This document shows positions 51,322 to 59,131 of a stretch of 64,000 nucleotides of DNA, piece after piece. Both the position numbers and the translations under genes were made by a program. Under the pieces are notes generated by a model, which saw only the letters and a list, made by a program, of their open reading frames with translations, searched no databases and was not told the DNA's origin. The first letter of the stretch is position 1. Every line of letters begins with the position of its first letter. Origin of the DNA: RGIG4079 sp045646905 (GTDB lineage Bacteria; Bacteroidota; Bacteroidia; Bacteroidales; Muribaculaceae); NCBI GenBank assembly GCA_045646905.1, contig JAZRLP010000007.1, positions 1 to 64,000 of the forward strand, read 5' to 3'.

Positions 51322-51729
51322 ATGACAATCAAACAGCTATCAATTTTCCTTGAAAATAAGACAGGTCGCATCAACGACCTCACAAAGATATTAGGCAAAT
51401 ATGGCATCAATATGCACGCGTTCAGTATGGCCGAAACTACCGACTTTGGTATCTTGCGCCTTATCGTGTCCGATGTGGAACGAGCAGTAGAGGTGTTGCG
51501 CAACGAGAACTTTGCTGTGATGTTGACCGATGTTGTATGTATCAGTTGTCCTAATGTGGCAGGTTCGCTCTCTGAAATCCTCGACCATTTAGCTAAAAAC
51601 GACATCTTCATCGAATACATGTACGCCTTCGCCGAAGGCGACAAAGCCAATGTCGTAATCCACCCCAACGACCTCGAAAAATGCCTCGCCGAACTCTCAA
51701 AATGCGAATGCAATATCAATAAGTTGTAA
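51322..51729 (+). CDS. Tandem ACT-domain regulatory protein
   Basis: The 135-residue protein has two ACT-like units (IKQLSIFLENKTGRINDLTK and, from about residue 73, CISCPNVAGSLSEILDHLAK). Such small proteins are the usual last gene of iorAB-paaK clusters and are thought to bind amino acids. The 3' end of the gene (51660-51729) recurs at 53421-53490, beyond an AAA_14 gene, with mainly synonymous changes. A strong terminator follows 23 bases later. Confidence 0.88.
   Translation: MTIKQLSIFLENKTGRINDLTKILGKYGINMHAFSMAETTDFGILRLIVSDVERAVEVLRNENFAVMLTDVVCISCPNVAGSLSEILDHLAKNDIFIEYMYAFAEGDKANVVIHPNDLEKCLAELSKCECNINKL
51660..51729 (+). repeat. 3' end of the ACT gene, duplicated at 53421-53490
   Basis: About 70 bases covering the last 22 codons. 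The second copy keeps the frame and its differences are mostly at third codon positions. Confidence 0.8.
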
Positions 51730-51752
51730 GCGAAGGTAATTTGATATTATAC

Positions 51753-51790
51753 AAACGAGGAGTACATTTTTGTGCTCCTCGTTTCTGTTT
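51753..51790 (+). terminator. Terminator of the iorAB-paaK operon
   Basis: A 10-bp stem (51753-51762 with 51775-51784, AAACGAGGAG/CTCCTCGTTT) followed by CTGTTT. The stretch 51791-52083 beyond it is AT-rich, with no gene seen. Confidence 0.75.
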
Positions 51791-52083
51791 ATTTACAAAT
51801 ATTGCTGTCTGAAAAATTTTATATTCCTGCCGAAATTTTTGCTACTGAACCCGAATTTAGTTTTGAGTATAGATTTTATCACTTTATTCCTATTTGAATA
51901 TATAACAAATCGACTGGCCTGATTTGCTTTGTTTTTTTTCTAAAATAGAGGAATTTTTATATTTTTGAGTTGATTTTATTTAAAAAATAACTTGTATTGC
52001 ATAGAATAGTGTGTTTTTTATGCAATATGCTTTGTGGATTGAAAAAATAGTAGTAATATTGCATAAGAATAACACGATATAAT

Positions 52084-53328
52084 ATGAAAACAATCATTCT
52101 AAATCAACGTAAAGAGCGAGATGAACTGATGTCACGGTCCTATTTAATGCGTAGGAGCAATCAAGATGCAGACTTGTTGTTGAATAACAATCTGATAAAA
52201 CTGATAACGGGGCCTCGACGAGTTGGTAAATCTACACAAGCCTTATTGATGCTTAGAGATAAGAATTTTGCCTACTTGAACTTTGATAATTATTCGTTAT
52301 TGGAAGCGTGGGATGCAAATCTTGTTTTAAGAATGTTGGATGATGTCTATCCTGGCTATGACTATATCTTGTTAGATGAAGTGCAGAACCTTGATGCATG
52401 GGATTTATGGGTAAGTGAACTCTATAGAATGGGAAAGAATCTCGTGATAACAGGTAGTAATGCTAGGATGCTCAGTAGTGAAATGGCAACAGTGCTAACG
52501 GGTAAATATCTACAAGTGGAGATGTTGCCATTTAGTTTAGAGGAGTTTTTTGATTGGAATAAACTGAATTTGCATGAACTGAATCCAGAACATAAAACAG
52601 ATTCTTTAGCGTTGATAGATGACTATCTTAGGAATGGGGGTTATCCAGAAGTAGTAGTTTCACGTCAGTTGACTAGAAGCTATCTTGATACTTTGTTTGA
52701 TTCTATTATATGGAAAGACGTGACAAAGCGTCATAAGATCCGTAATGTGACAGATTTGAATAATTTGGCGATATATCTCGTTTCTAACTTTTGCAATCCT
52801 TTAAGTGCAAATGAGCTGACTACTGAATTGGGCTTTTCTAGTGTTAATACCACTAAGAAATATATGGATTATTTACACGAACCATACCTTTTCTATTATC
52901 TATCACGTTACAACAACAAACTCAAGTTGATGAATAAAGCACCTCGGAAGGTATATGTTGTTGACAACGGATTTGTTGCATCCAAGGCATTTTCTTTGAG
53001 TGATAATCTTGGTAGATTGCTTGAAAATCAAGTTTTTATTGAATTGTTGCGTAGAGGATATAGCGTAGAAAAAACGATGTTCTATTATCGATCACGAAAC
53101 GATAAAGAAGTTGATTTCGTGCTTCGCAAAGGAACCCATATAGAACGCTTGGTACAAGTGTGTTATGATATGAGCAGTCATAAAACAGAGAAACGCGAAG
53201 TTGACAGCATTATAGAATGTGCAGAAGAATTAAAATGTAACAACCTTGTTATTGTTACTTATAATGATAGGCGTATAATTGAGAAGGGTGGTTATAAGAT
53301 AGATGTAGTTCCAATTTCGGAGTTATAG
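52084..53328 (+). CDS. AAA_14/DUF4143 ATPase
   Basis: The 414-residue protein has an AAA domain (Walker A ITGPRRVGKST, Walker B YILLDEVQNL, sensor LVITGSNARML) and a C-terminal DUF4143 region with a PD-(D/E)xK-like fold (FYYRSRNDKEVDFVLRKG). This COG1373 family is widespread and mobile in gut bacteria; its role is unknown. The gene is AT-rich compared with its neighbours and lies between two copies of the ACT-gene 3' end, so it seems to be an insertion. Confidence 0.88.
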   Translation: MKTIILNQRKERDELMSRSYLMRRSNQDADLLLNNNLIKLITGPRRVGKSTQALLMLRDKNFAYLNFDNYSLLEAWDANLVLRMLDDVYPGYDYILLDEVQNLDAWDLWVSELYRMGKNLVITGSNARMLSSEMATVLTGKYLQVEMLPFSLEEFFDWNKLNLHELNPEHKTDSLALIDDYLRNGGYPEVVVSRQLTRSYLDTLFDSIIWKDVTKRHKIRNVTDLNNLAIYLVSNFCNPLSANELTTELGFSSVNTTKKYMDYLHEPYLFYYLSRYNNKLKLMNKAPRKVYVVDNGFVASKAFSLSDNLGRLLENQVFIELLRRGYSVEKTMFYYRSRNDKEVDFVLRKGTHIERLVQVCYDMSSHKTEKREVDSIIECAEELKCNNLVIVTYNDRRIIEKGGYKIDVVPISEL

Positions 53329-53420
53329 AGTAAAAAGATGTTCTTTTCAAGGGGAAAACAAAATATAACACACTTTTTTAGGGGTGTAATAAGAGGAGTG
53401 TTACACTTTTTCAATTGATC

Positions 53421-53490
53421 TACCTCCAACGACCTCGATAAATGCCTCGCTGAACTCTCAAAATGCGAATGCAATATTAATAAACTCTAA
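53421..53490 (+). pseudogene. Displaced 3' end of the ACT gene
   Basis: These 70 bases repeat 51660-51729. Read in the ACT frame they give NDLDKCLAELSKCECNINKL and a stop, with one conservative change (Glu to Asp) and four silent ones. No start codon or upstream part is present, so it is a relic left by insertion or an exchange event. Confidence 0.75.
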
Positions 53491-53612
53491 AAGAAAAAAT
53501 CAAAAAGGAAAGAGGTAAAATAACAAAATAGATAAAAGTATAAGCGGAACTAATTATTGGTTTCGCTTATGTTGTTTTTATGTATTCTATTGTATTTTAA
53601 AATAAAGTGGTG

Positions 53613-53620
53613 TAAATTTG
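53613..53620 (+). promoter_or_regulatory. Promoter -7 element of the membrane protein gene
   Basis: TAAATTTG, 32 bases before the ATG at 53653. Confidence 0.55.
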
Positions 53621-53652
53621 TGGTGTTGATGTAAATATAAATTTAAAGTGTA

Positions 53653-54393
53653 ATGAAGACGAGTTTTTATTTTGTGTTGTGGATAATGATTTATCCTATA
53701 TTGGAACTTACCGGTGTGGCTTTTTTGCAAGAAAATTCATTTATAGTGGCGCTATTGATTGTGATGTTTGTCGTGCCACATTTGACAAAGAAGATTTTTG
53801 AAAAAGATATAATTTATTCGCACAATAAGCGAGTGATTGATTATTTTGAAACAATCTACACCAACAATGTGGCGAAGATTAAAAAGAACCTGATGACAAA
53901 TATCATATTGAATAGTGTGGTGTTTATATATTTTGTGTCGTATGTGGTGGGAATTCTTGTGATGGGAGTGCCCGATGCGATGTTGCAATATGTAGTATTT
54001 GGTGTGTTGTCGTTGCTTGCCGGTAGTTGGATTGTGAAGAATGTGAGCCAATATATGAAGATTAAAGATGTCGTAACCTTTGATGATGATAATCTTGAAT
54101 ATGTGTTAACCGAAAACGACTTGCCCATTTATGAGGAATATAAAGCAAAACGAGCAATGGTGAGCTATCAACAGATGTTGGCTTCGTTGGGCAATGGAGG
54201 CAAGGCTCTAAAGATTACAAGCATAGTGTTTGCAATAATATGTACATTGTTGGGGATTGCATATGTTTATCTATGGTTGCCATTGATGCTCTTTAATTTC
54301 AACGGCGAATTGATTATCATGGCTATGGTTGTCTATGCAAGTATGGCTGTTTATTATGGCATTCATGATCTTATTGAATCGGTGAGAGAATAA
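53653..54393 (+). CDS. Integral membrane protein, unknown
   Basis: The 246-residue protein has about six membrane segments: two at residues 5-45, two at about 80-125 and two at about 185-240. A cytosolic charged loop lies at residues 130-180 (DVVTFDDDNLEYVLTENDLP). No family is recognised and no catalytic motif is visible. It is a single-gene unit with its own promoter; the role is unknown. Confidence 0.7.
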   Translation: MKTSFYFVLWIMIYPILELTGVAFLQENSFIVALLIVMFVVPHLTKKIFEKDIIYSHNKRVIDYFETIYTNNVAKIKKNLMTNIILNSVVFIYFVSYVVGILVMGVPDAMLQYVVFGVLSLLAGSWIVKNVSQYMKIKDVVTFDDDNLEYVLTENDLPIYEEYKAKRAMVSYQQMLASLGNGGKALKITSIVFAIICTLLGIAYVYLWLPLMLFNFNGELIIMAMVVYASMAVYYGIHDLIESVRE

Positions 54394-54619
54394 CCATATT
54401 AAACGAAAAAATCACATTTCTTTGGCCTTTGTTTTTTTGATGAACTGAAAAATATTGGTGGTGAAATTTGGTATAAAGAGGAAAATTTGCTTTCTTTGCG
54501 TAAAATTAACACATACAACTAAATACTATGAATAACAAAGGAATTATTGGTGCCATTATTACCTAATGATATGCTAAATATAATTGATCGTTTTGAAGCT
54601 AAATGTAATAAATAGTGTG
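54394..54619. other. Intergenic stretch with a possible 12-codon ORF
   Basis: A TTTG-rich promoter-like sequence (TTTGCTTTCTTTG, about 54487-54499) precedes AATACTATG at 54530 and a 12-codon frame (MNNKGIIGAIIT) ending at 54566. It may be the remnant of a lost small gene. Otherwise nothing is seen. Confidence 0.3.
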
Positions 54620-55540
54620 TCACTTCTTCCCTCGATTAATCACATAGATGCCGGTTGTGGCGAGGAGGGCGGCGATGAGGTATTTCCAGTAGAACGATTC
54701 GCCGAGACATAAGCATGATGAGAGTGCCCCCACGATGGGTATCAAGGAGTTGAATATTGCTACTTTGCCCACGGGGTTGCAACTCAGTAGTTTGTTGTAG
54801 AGCGAAAAACCTATCGTAGAGATTGCGATGAGTAGCGCCAAGATTACGAGCCCTGCCACGGAAATGTGGGGTAGGGTGCCACCGAGTGCGAGTCCGGGAA
54901 TGATGAGCAACAGTCCACCTATGGCGAGGCTATAACCAGTGCCAACGACTATATCAATGCGTCGGCTCACACCGCGTGTCATCAGTCCGGCAAATGCCGA
55001 GCAGAGTGCGTTGAGGATAATCATGCCATCGCCCATTATTGTGAATTTTCCGCTTGCACCACCTCCAATATTGAGCGCGAGTATGCCAGTAAAACCTATT
55101 ACGCATCCTATAATCTTGCTCGAAGTGAGGCGGTCGCTTTTAAATGCCATGCAAGCCAATAATACGAGCATAAATGTGCCGAGCGAGTTGAGAATTGCTG
55201 CTCGAGCCCCTTCGCTATGCGATAGCCCTATGTAGAAGAAGGTGTAATGCAGAGTGGTGTTGAGTAGGGCAAAGGCAATGATGTAGAGCCAATCGCGCGA
55301 AGTCGCCATCTTAAAACTTTTGTGCGAACTGCGTCCAATGGCGAGGATTATCAATCCCGAAATGGCAAAACGAATGCCGGCAAAGAGCATTTTGCTCCCT
55401 GTCATATCTTGAGTGATGTGCCACTCGTCAAACCCGAGTTTGATAAGAGGATAAGCCCACCCCCAAGCTATTGCAGCCGTGAGGGCAAACACTACCACCC
55501 ACACTGGGCGTTGAAAGATGCTTTGCCGTGTTTCGCTCAC
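54620..55540 (-). CDS. EamA/DMT-family permease
   Basis: A transporter of the drug/metabolite superfamily with ten hydrophobic segments in two EamA repeats (first from about PVWVVVFALTAAIAWG, second from about FTIMGDGMIILNAL). The substrate is unknown. A TAACTTTG promoter at 55569-55562 overlaps the first TTG of the frame, so the start must be downstream; GTG at 55538-55540 (VSETRQSIFQRP) is the best candidate, giving 306 residues. Confidence 0.85.
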   Translation of the reverse strand: MSETRQSIFQRPVWVVVFALTAAIAWGWAYPLIKLGFDEWHITQDMTGSKMLFAGIRFAISGLIILAIGRSSHKSFKMATSRDWLYIIAFALLNTTLHYTFFYIGLSHSEGARAAILNSLGTFMLVLLACMAFKSDRLTSSKIIGCVIGFTGILALNIGGGASGKFTIMGDGMIILNALCSAFAGLMTRGVSRRIDIVVGTGYSLAIGGLLLIIPGLALGGTLPHISVAGLVILALLIAISTIGFSLYNKLLSCNPVGKVAIFNSLIPIVGALSSCLCLGESFYWKYLIAALLATTGIYVINRGKK

Positions 55541-55561
55541 TATTGTTCTTGTTTTATACTG

Positions 55562-55569
55562 CAAAGTTA
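55562..55569 (-). promoter_or_regulatory. Promoter -7 element of the DMT permease gene
   Basis: TAACTTTG on the minus strand. It lies directly behind the T tract of the terminator at 55585-55628. Confidence 0.6.
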
Positions 55570-55584
55570 CGACAAAAAGAGTAA

Positions 55585-55628
55585 AAAAAGAGGAGGTGCA
55601 TCAGATTTTTGACATCTGACACACCTCC
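55585..55628 (-). terminator. Strong terminator on the minus strand
   Basis: GGAGGTG (55592-55598) pairs with CACCTCC (55622-55628), then, after a CA/CA mismatch, TCAGAT pairs with ATCTGA. On the minus strand the stem is followed by CTTTTTTT. It ends whatever leftward transcript passes 55629-55972, perhaps the gene at 55973-56851. Confidence 0.75.
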
Positions 55629-55972
55629 TTGGAGGCTCTAACCAACATGTGGTTGAAAATAAGCTGGTATAAACATCGCTAATAATAACGAAGATTAGAC
55701 CAAAATCAAGAACCGAATACGCCTTCAAAAACAAAATCATTCTCAGGGTTCCCCTTAACCCAAGAGAGCACATACTTTAGGCGAAATGCTATTTCGTAAG
55801 GGCCTTTGGCGCATCGAAAGTTTTTGGTGAATAGGGTAAAAACCCTACGGCAGGGCAAAAGCCCTACGAGACTAAAGATTTCTATGATCTAATAAATTCT
55901 GATAGCGACGCATATAACCACTCAAGTAAGTTTTGTATAAATACTCAGTCTCACTTTCACTTATTGAGCCGA
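55629..55972 (-). other. Hairpin-rich stretch of unknown nature
   Basis: No gene is supported in these 344 bases. On the plus strand two adjacent hairpins (AGGGT-AAAA-ACCCT and AGGGC-AAAA-GCCCT, 55834-55864), CGAAAT/ATTTCG (55782-55796) and GGGTT/AACCC (55746-55761) occur. In the minus direction the region ends in a strong terminator. It may be the 3' untranslated part of the gene at 55973, a small RNA, or a decayed gene: one frame is open as ...CAKGPYEIAFRLKYVLSW... without a start codon. Confidence 0.4.
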
Positions 55973-56851
55973 TTATTTGCCTAACGAGTTAATGGTGTTA
56001 TAGATGCCCATCAACTTGTTGGGTATGACGATTTTGAGGTTAGCAATGCGGTTGGCCTCTTTGCGAATGTAGTCTTTGCATTCGTGGTTGAGAGCCACCA
56101 TCTTGTCGTTGTATGTATGATATTCGGCCGTATATTCGGTGCGTTTTTGAATAGTATCGGCCTCGATGGCTGTTTTCATATCGTGTTTCATGCCATTGAG
56201 CTCGGCTTGATATTCGCGATGCTTCGCTTGTAGCTTAAAGAACGCGTTGTCAACATCCTCAACCGATGCAGTAGGTTCGTAGGTGTAGATCATCGTGTCG
56301 CGACCTCCCCCTTTCACCCTGCTTGGTTTTTGGATATATTCTTTTAGTGCTTTGCGTTGCTCGGAAAAAGCACCACTGGGGTGAATATACTCACCAAAAA
56401 CAGAGCATTTGGTATCGAGTTCGTAGAAGCGGTTACGTTCCTTGATTGAAAGAGTGGCAAGGTAGTCGTCCTCGCTCATATATTTGGGCATGTCGGGTTC
56501 TTTAGGAAGTTCCTGCTCGGTGCGTTTGCAGTATTCCTTTGTTGATAGGCGGTTGATTTCGGAAGAGAGATTCTCTTTAGCTTTGATAGCCTCACGAAGC
56601 CATGCAATAAGCGACTTGGCCTCAGCAATTTTGAGGAGCTTTTCTTCGAGGTCTTCAAGATTGTTATTTGTACCCTCTTGAAGAACAGTTTTGACATCGC
56701 AACCAATGACAGTTACCGATTCCTTGTAAAGAGAAATACCATTTAACTGCGATTCCAAGGTTTGGTAATATTCCTTGGCCATGTTTGCAATGTGATTGGC
56801 CGATGTTGAGGTGAGTCCACCTTCGCCGAAGTAAACAAGGTCTTTTTCCAT
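55973..56851 (-). CDS. Helical coiled-coil protein of unknown function
   Basis: The 292-residue protein is highly charged and mostly helical, with coiled-coil segments at about residues 65-110 and 200-250 (AFFKLQAKHREYQAELNGMKHD). There is no signal peptide and no known motif. It is expressed from a promoter at 57120-57113, controlled by an operator shared with the divergent genes, and has an unusually long leader of about 255 bases. Function unknown; linkage suggests a joint role with the small Cys-rich protein across the operator. Confidence 0.7.
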   Translation of the reverse strand: MEKDLVYFGEGGLTSTSANHIANMAKEYYQTLESQLNGISLYKESVTVIGCDVKTVLQEGTNNNLEDLEEKLLKIAEAKSLIAWLREAIKAKENLSSEINRLSTKEYCKRTEQELPKEPDMPKYMSEDDYLATLSIKERNRFYELDTKCSVFGEYIHPSGAFSEQRKALKEYIQKPSRVKGGGRDTMIYTYEPTASVEDVDNAFFKLQAKHREYQAELNGMKHDMKTAIEADTIQKRTEYTAEYHTYNDKMVALNHECKDYIRKEANRIANLKIVIPNKLMGIYNTINSLGK

Positions 56852-57112
56852 GAGATTATCGTTTTCTGTTGTTTGTTATTAATAGGCTAAAAATTAAATA
56901 AAAATTGGGACTACAACCAGGTGTGTTAAAGATGATATAGCCGTACCTCTCTTTCGAGTTCTCTGTAACTTTGCCAACGCACAACTCGCAACACTATATC
57001 ATTATATTTTTGTGTATGTAGAAGTTTTTTTTGATTATAGTCCCAACCGTTGACTATAGTAAAAGATAAGATAAATTTAATTTCGTAAAATGTTCGATTT
57101 TTGTTTCTGCTA

Positions 57113-57120
57113 CAAAGGTA
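57113..57120 (-). promoter_or_regulatory. Leftward promoter of the divergent unit
   Basis: TACCTTTG on the minus strand, 10 bases from operator 1. The transcript would start near 57107 and run to the gene at 56851. The 56852-57107 leader contains no supported ORF. Confidence 0.65.
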
Positions 57121-57130
57121 CATATCTTAC

Positions 57131-57149
57131 TACGCAGTCTATTTGCGTA
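57131..57149. promoter_or_regulatory. Operator 1, TACGCA-N7-TGCGTA
   Basis: A perfect 6-7-6 palindrome placed just upstream of the leftward -7 element. The same palindrome appears as operator 2, and the two blocks together form a 20-base inverted repeat with two mismatches (57131-57150 and 57241-57260). Confidence 0.7.
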
Positions 57150-57241
57150 GTCGCAAGAAATGTAGTTAAAAAGGGTTAAAATGGTGGGTGTTTTGAAGAA
57201 AATGTGGTGGTTTTTAATAAAAAATCTCCTCAAAAAGCATC

Positions 57242-57260
57242 TACGCAAATAGGGTGCGTA
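57242..57260. promoter_or_regulatory. Operator 2, TACGCA-N7-TGCGTA
   Basis: Same half-sites and spacing as operator 1, 9 bases from the rightward -7 element. It places the regulator at the same distance from both promoters. Confidence 0.7.
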
Positions 57261-57269
57261 TAGCATACT

Positions 57270-57277
57270 TACCTTTG
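57270..57277 (+). promoter_or_regulatory. Rightward promoter of the divergent unit
   Basis: TACCTTTG, identical in the -7 element to the leftward promoter. Transcription would start near 57283, before the small ORF at 57310. Confidence 0.65.
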
Positions 57278-57309
57278 TCGTGTAATTAATAACTTAAATA
57301 TATCGCACT

Positions 57310-57426
57310 ATGGAAACAGCTGATTTTTATCAAGTGAAATCGTCGAAGATAATAATTTTAATAGATCGTGACGATGGAACAAAGAAACAAATTATGGCGA
57401 CGCCGTCATCAATGGCGTTTATTTAA
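57310..57426 (+). CDS. 38-residue leader or small protein
   Basis: The ORF encodes METADFYQVKSSKIIILIDR, then DDGTKKQIMATPSSMAFI. It is the first ATG after the promoter and overlaps the start of the Cys-rich protein gene by 53 bases in another frame, so it may couple translation. No homology is recognised. Confidence 0.45.
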   Translation: METADFYQVKSSKIIILIDRDDGTKKQIMATPSSMAFI

Positions 57427-57649
57427 GGCGAAAATGGTTTTAATGGTAACCAATCAGAGTTTAGTATTAGATGAAGATGGAAGAGTAATTCTGCATCCTC
57501 GTTGGATGGATTGTGCAAAGCAATCGTGGAGTTATAAGTATAAATCAATGCGCACTCCATGTAGTTGTGCTTTTTGCAAAGGGGAACGTTATAATCGACG
57601 AGATTCTTGGAAAGAAACACAACGCATTATAAATGAATCAATGTTTTAG
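57374..57649 (+). CDS. Small basic protein with CSCxxC motif
   Basis: From the ATG at 57374 the product has 91 residues. The N-terminal third is very basic (MEQRNKLWRRRHQWRLFKAK). Near the C-terminus RTPCSCAFCKGERYNR resembles small proteins with a TPCSCxMCGN box found in many bacteria, in my memory sometimes near RNA repair genes such as rtcB. Zinc and RNA binding are plausible. A GTG two codons earlier (57368) is possible but less likely. Confidence 0.65.
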   Translation: MEQRNKLWRRRHQWRLFKAKMVLMVTNQSLVLDEDGRVILHPRWMDCAKQSWSYKYKSMRTPCSCAFCKGERYNRRDSWKETQRIINESMF

Positions 57650-57747
57650 AATGGAATAGGTGAGGCAATTAAATCTTGTCGCACCTATTGTGTGTTTGTC
57701 ACAAATTGTGTAAATTTGTGACATTAAATGATAAAGTAGTGAATAAA

Positions 57748-58074
57748 ATGAATTGTGAAGACTTTCAACCACAAATCACCGACAGAATTATATGTGTTAA
57801 GGTGGGAAAAGTGAAAAGAGAAAATTTATATGAAATGACTCGAAAGTATTGGAGGGTTAGTTTAAAAAGAGCGCAAACATCAACTCATGTTTTAGCTATT
57901 GTGGGTGGTGTAGTAGAAGCAGTATATATTCCTACTGAATGGAGACTCTCTGAAAAGATGTCCGGAAGATGTGAGTTTGAAGGATATGAGGATTGTATGT
58001 CTAAATATATAGGGAAACGTGTGGAGAAATATTATGGTAAAAGCCAAAATCCTATTAAATACATAAATATGTAG
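57748..58074 (+). CDS. Small PUA-like domain protein (possible)
   Basis: From the ATG at 57748 (MNCEDFQPQITDRI) the product has 108 residues. The pattern of TRKYWRVSLKRA, AIVGGVVEAVYIPTEWRL, CEFEG and a final QNPIKYINM resembles small PUA/EVE-like domains found alone or in restriction-associated proteins. These bind modified bases in some families, but I cannot prove membership. It lies 98 bases after the Cys-rich protein gene and may belong to the same operon. Confidence 0.6.
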   Translation: MNCEDFQPQITDRIICVKVGKVKRENLYEMTRKYWRVSLKRAQTSTHVLAIVGGVVEAVYIPTEWRLSEKMSGRCEFEGYEDCMSKYIGKRVEKYYGKSQNPIKYINM

Positions 58075-58377
58075 ATGTAACTTGTATTCGTTACGATTGA
58101 GTTGTTACATTCATTAGCGGTAGCATTATTGGTGCAAAATAGAGCGTATTTATAGAGAACTATGACCACCTCCCCCCTTTGGGGTACTCCTCCTTTTCAG
58201 TGAATAGGAGGAGAGCTAGGCTAACGCATAGTATTGTTGCAGACTATCAAAAATCAATAGCAAAAAACTCTCCTCTTGAAATTTTGTGAAATTTTAGGAG
58301 GAGTACGGCGAAGCCGGGAGGTGGTTTATGACTAGAACGATTGTTCTAGCCCCATTAGGTGTATAATTTGCTATGTT
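58075..58377. repeat. Inverted pair of GC-rich double-hairpin repeats
   Basis: Copy 2 (58165-58215, minus orientation) and copy 3 (58268-58325, plus orientation) of the element at 43708-43752 face each other. Copy 3 has a longer loop in the first hairpin and GGCGAAGCC instead of CCCGAAGGG in the second, compensated changes that keep the stem. No gene lies in the gap. Confidence 0.7.
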
Positions 58378-58839
58378 TTATACCTTTTCCTCATACATGA
58401 GGTAGTGTGTTTCGCTCATGCCCAGGTGCTGATAGGCTTGTTGGGCAGGGGTATTGGTTTTGTCAACATAGAGGCGTATTTGCGACACATTTTGTTCGCT
58501 GGCCAATTGTTTCACCCACTCATACATTGCTTTATACACCCCTTTTTGGCGATGTTGAGGCTCGACATACACACTCTGAATCCACCAGTACCATTGGCAG
58601 TTCCAGTCGCTCCATTCGCGAGTGAGCATAAGGCTACCCACGGCGCGTCCATCATATCGAGCTACGATGTATTCACCTTTTGAAATATTGTTCATCGCCA
58701 TCGTTACGCCACGAGTTACGCGTTCAAGGCTCAATGAAGTTCCTTCCGATTCCATTGCCATCTCAACTTGAAAATGTGCGATTGCTTCAATGTCGGCAGT
58801 AGTGCCTTTTGATATATTGTAGTGTGAGGTATGTGTCAT
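58378..58839 (-). CDS. GNAT-family N-acetyltransferase
   Basis: The 153-residue protein has the GNAT core: GRAVGSLMLTREW (strand 4), the acetyl-CoA loop VYVEPQHRQKGVYKAMYEWV with Q/RxxGxx/A, and IRLYVDKTNTPAQQAYQHLGM with the late strand-helix. It acetylates an unknown amine. Size and motifs are complete. The gene is followed by the repeat region and preceded by a terminator that isolates it from the small winged-helix gene. Confidence 0.88.
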   Translation of the reverse strand: MTHTSHYNISKGTTADIEAIAHFQVEMAMESEGTSLSLERVTRGVTMAMNNISKGEYIVARYDGRAVGSLMLTREWSDWNCQWYWWIQSVYVEPQHRQKGVYKAMYEWVKQLASEQNVSQIRLYVDKTNTPAQQAYQHLGMSETHYLMYEEKV

Positions 58840-58867
58840 TGCCTTTTGGAGGAGTGGGGTAAAAAAA

Positions 58868-58890
58868 TAGGGAACATTGGCCGTTCCCTA
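58868..58890 (-). terminator. Terminator of the small winged-helix gene
   Basis: An 8-bp stem (TAGGGAAC/GTTCCCTA) with a 7-base loop, followed on the minus strand by a run of seven T residues. Confidence 0.8.
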
Positions 58891-58908
58891 TATTGTTATT
58901 TTAAGAGA

Positions 58909-59088
58909 TTATTGAGCAGGAGCCCATTTGCAACGCACGGGCGAAACGATTGCACCCTCTTCTTTGAGTTGCTTCATGGCTTTGTCAACCTCTTTGCGAT
59001 CAATACCGCTGATTTCGGCAATTTTGCCAGCATTTAAAGGTTCGCCGGCAGCTTTCATTGTCTCTAAAACTTTTTCTTTGATTTCCAT
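58909..59088 (-). CDS. Small winged-helix protein
   Basis: From the ATG at 59086-59088 (MEIKEKVLETMKAAG) the product has 59 residues, a single compact winged-helix domain: EPLNAGKIAEISGIDRKEVDKAMKQLKEEGAIV followed by a short wing and end (SPVRCKWAPAQ). Proteins of this type are common and abundant in Bacteroidota; the target is unknown. A TATTTTTG promoter lies at 59131-59124. Confidence 0.8.
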   Translation of the reverse strand: MEIKEKVLETMKAAGEPLNAGKIAEISGIDRKEVDKAMKQLKEEGAIVSPVRCKWAPAQ

Positions 59089-59123
59089 AATTGTCAAAAT
59101 TTTGTTGGTTAAAAATATCACCA

Positions 59124-59131
59124 CAAAAATA
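59124..59131 (-). promoter_or_regulatory. Promoter -7 element of the small winged-helix gene
   Basis: TATTTTTG on the minus strand, 36 bases before the ATG. Confidence 0.5.

Noticed and set aside
53292..53474. Minus-strand ORF resembling one at 51213-51719
   Set aside because: The similarity only reflects the duplicated ACT gene end read on the opposite strand.
54530..54566. 12-codon ORF as a real gene
   Set aside because: Too short to judge; the promoter-like context is suggestive but there is no further support.
55629..55972. RNase P RNA, tmRNA or 6S RNA
   Set aside because: Size and terminator would fit, but I find none of the conserved cores (such as the P4 helix of RNase P or a tRNA-like end for tmRNA).
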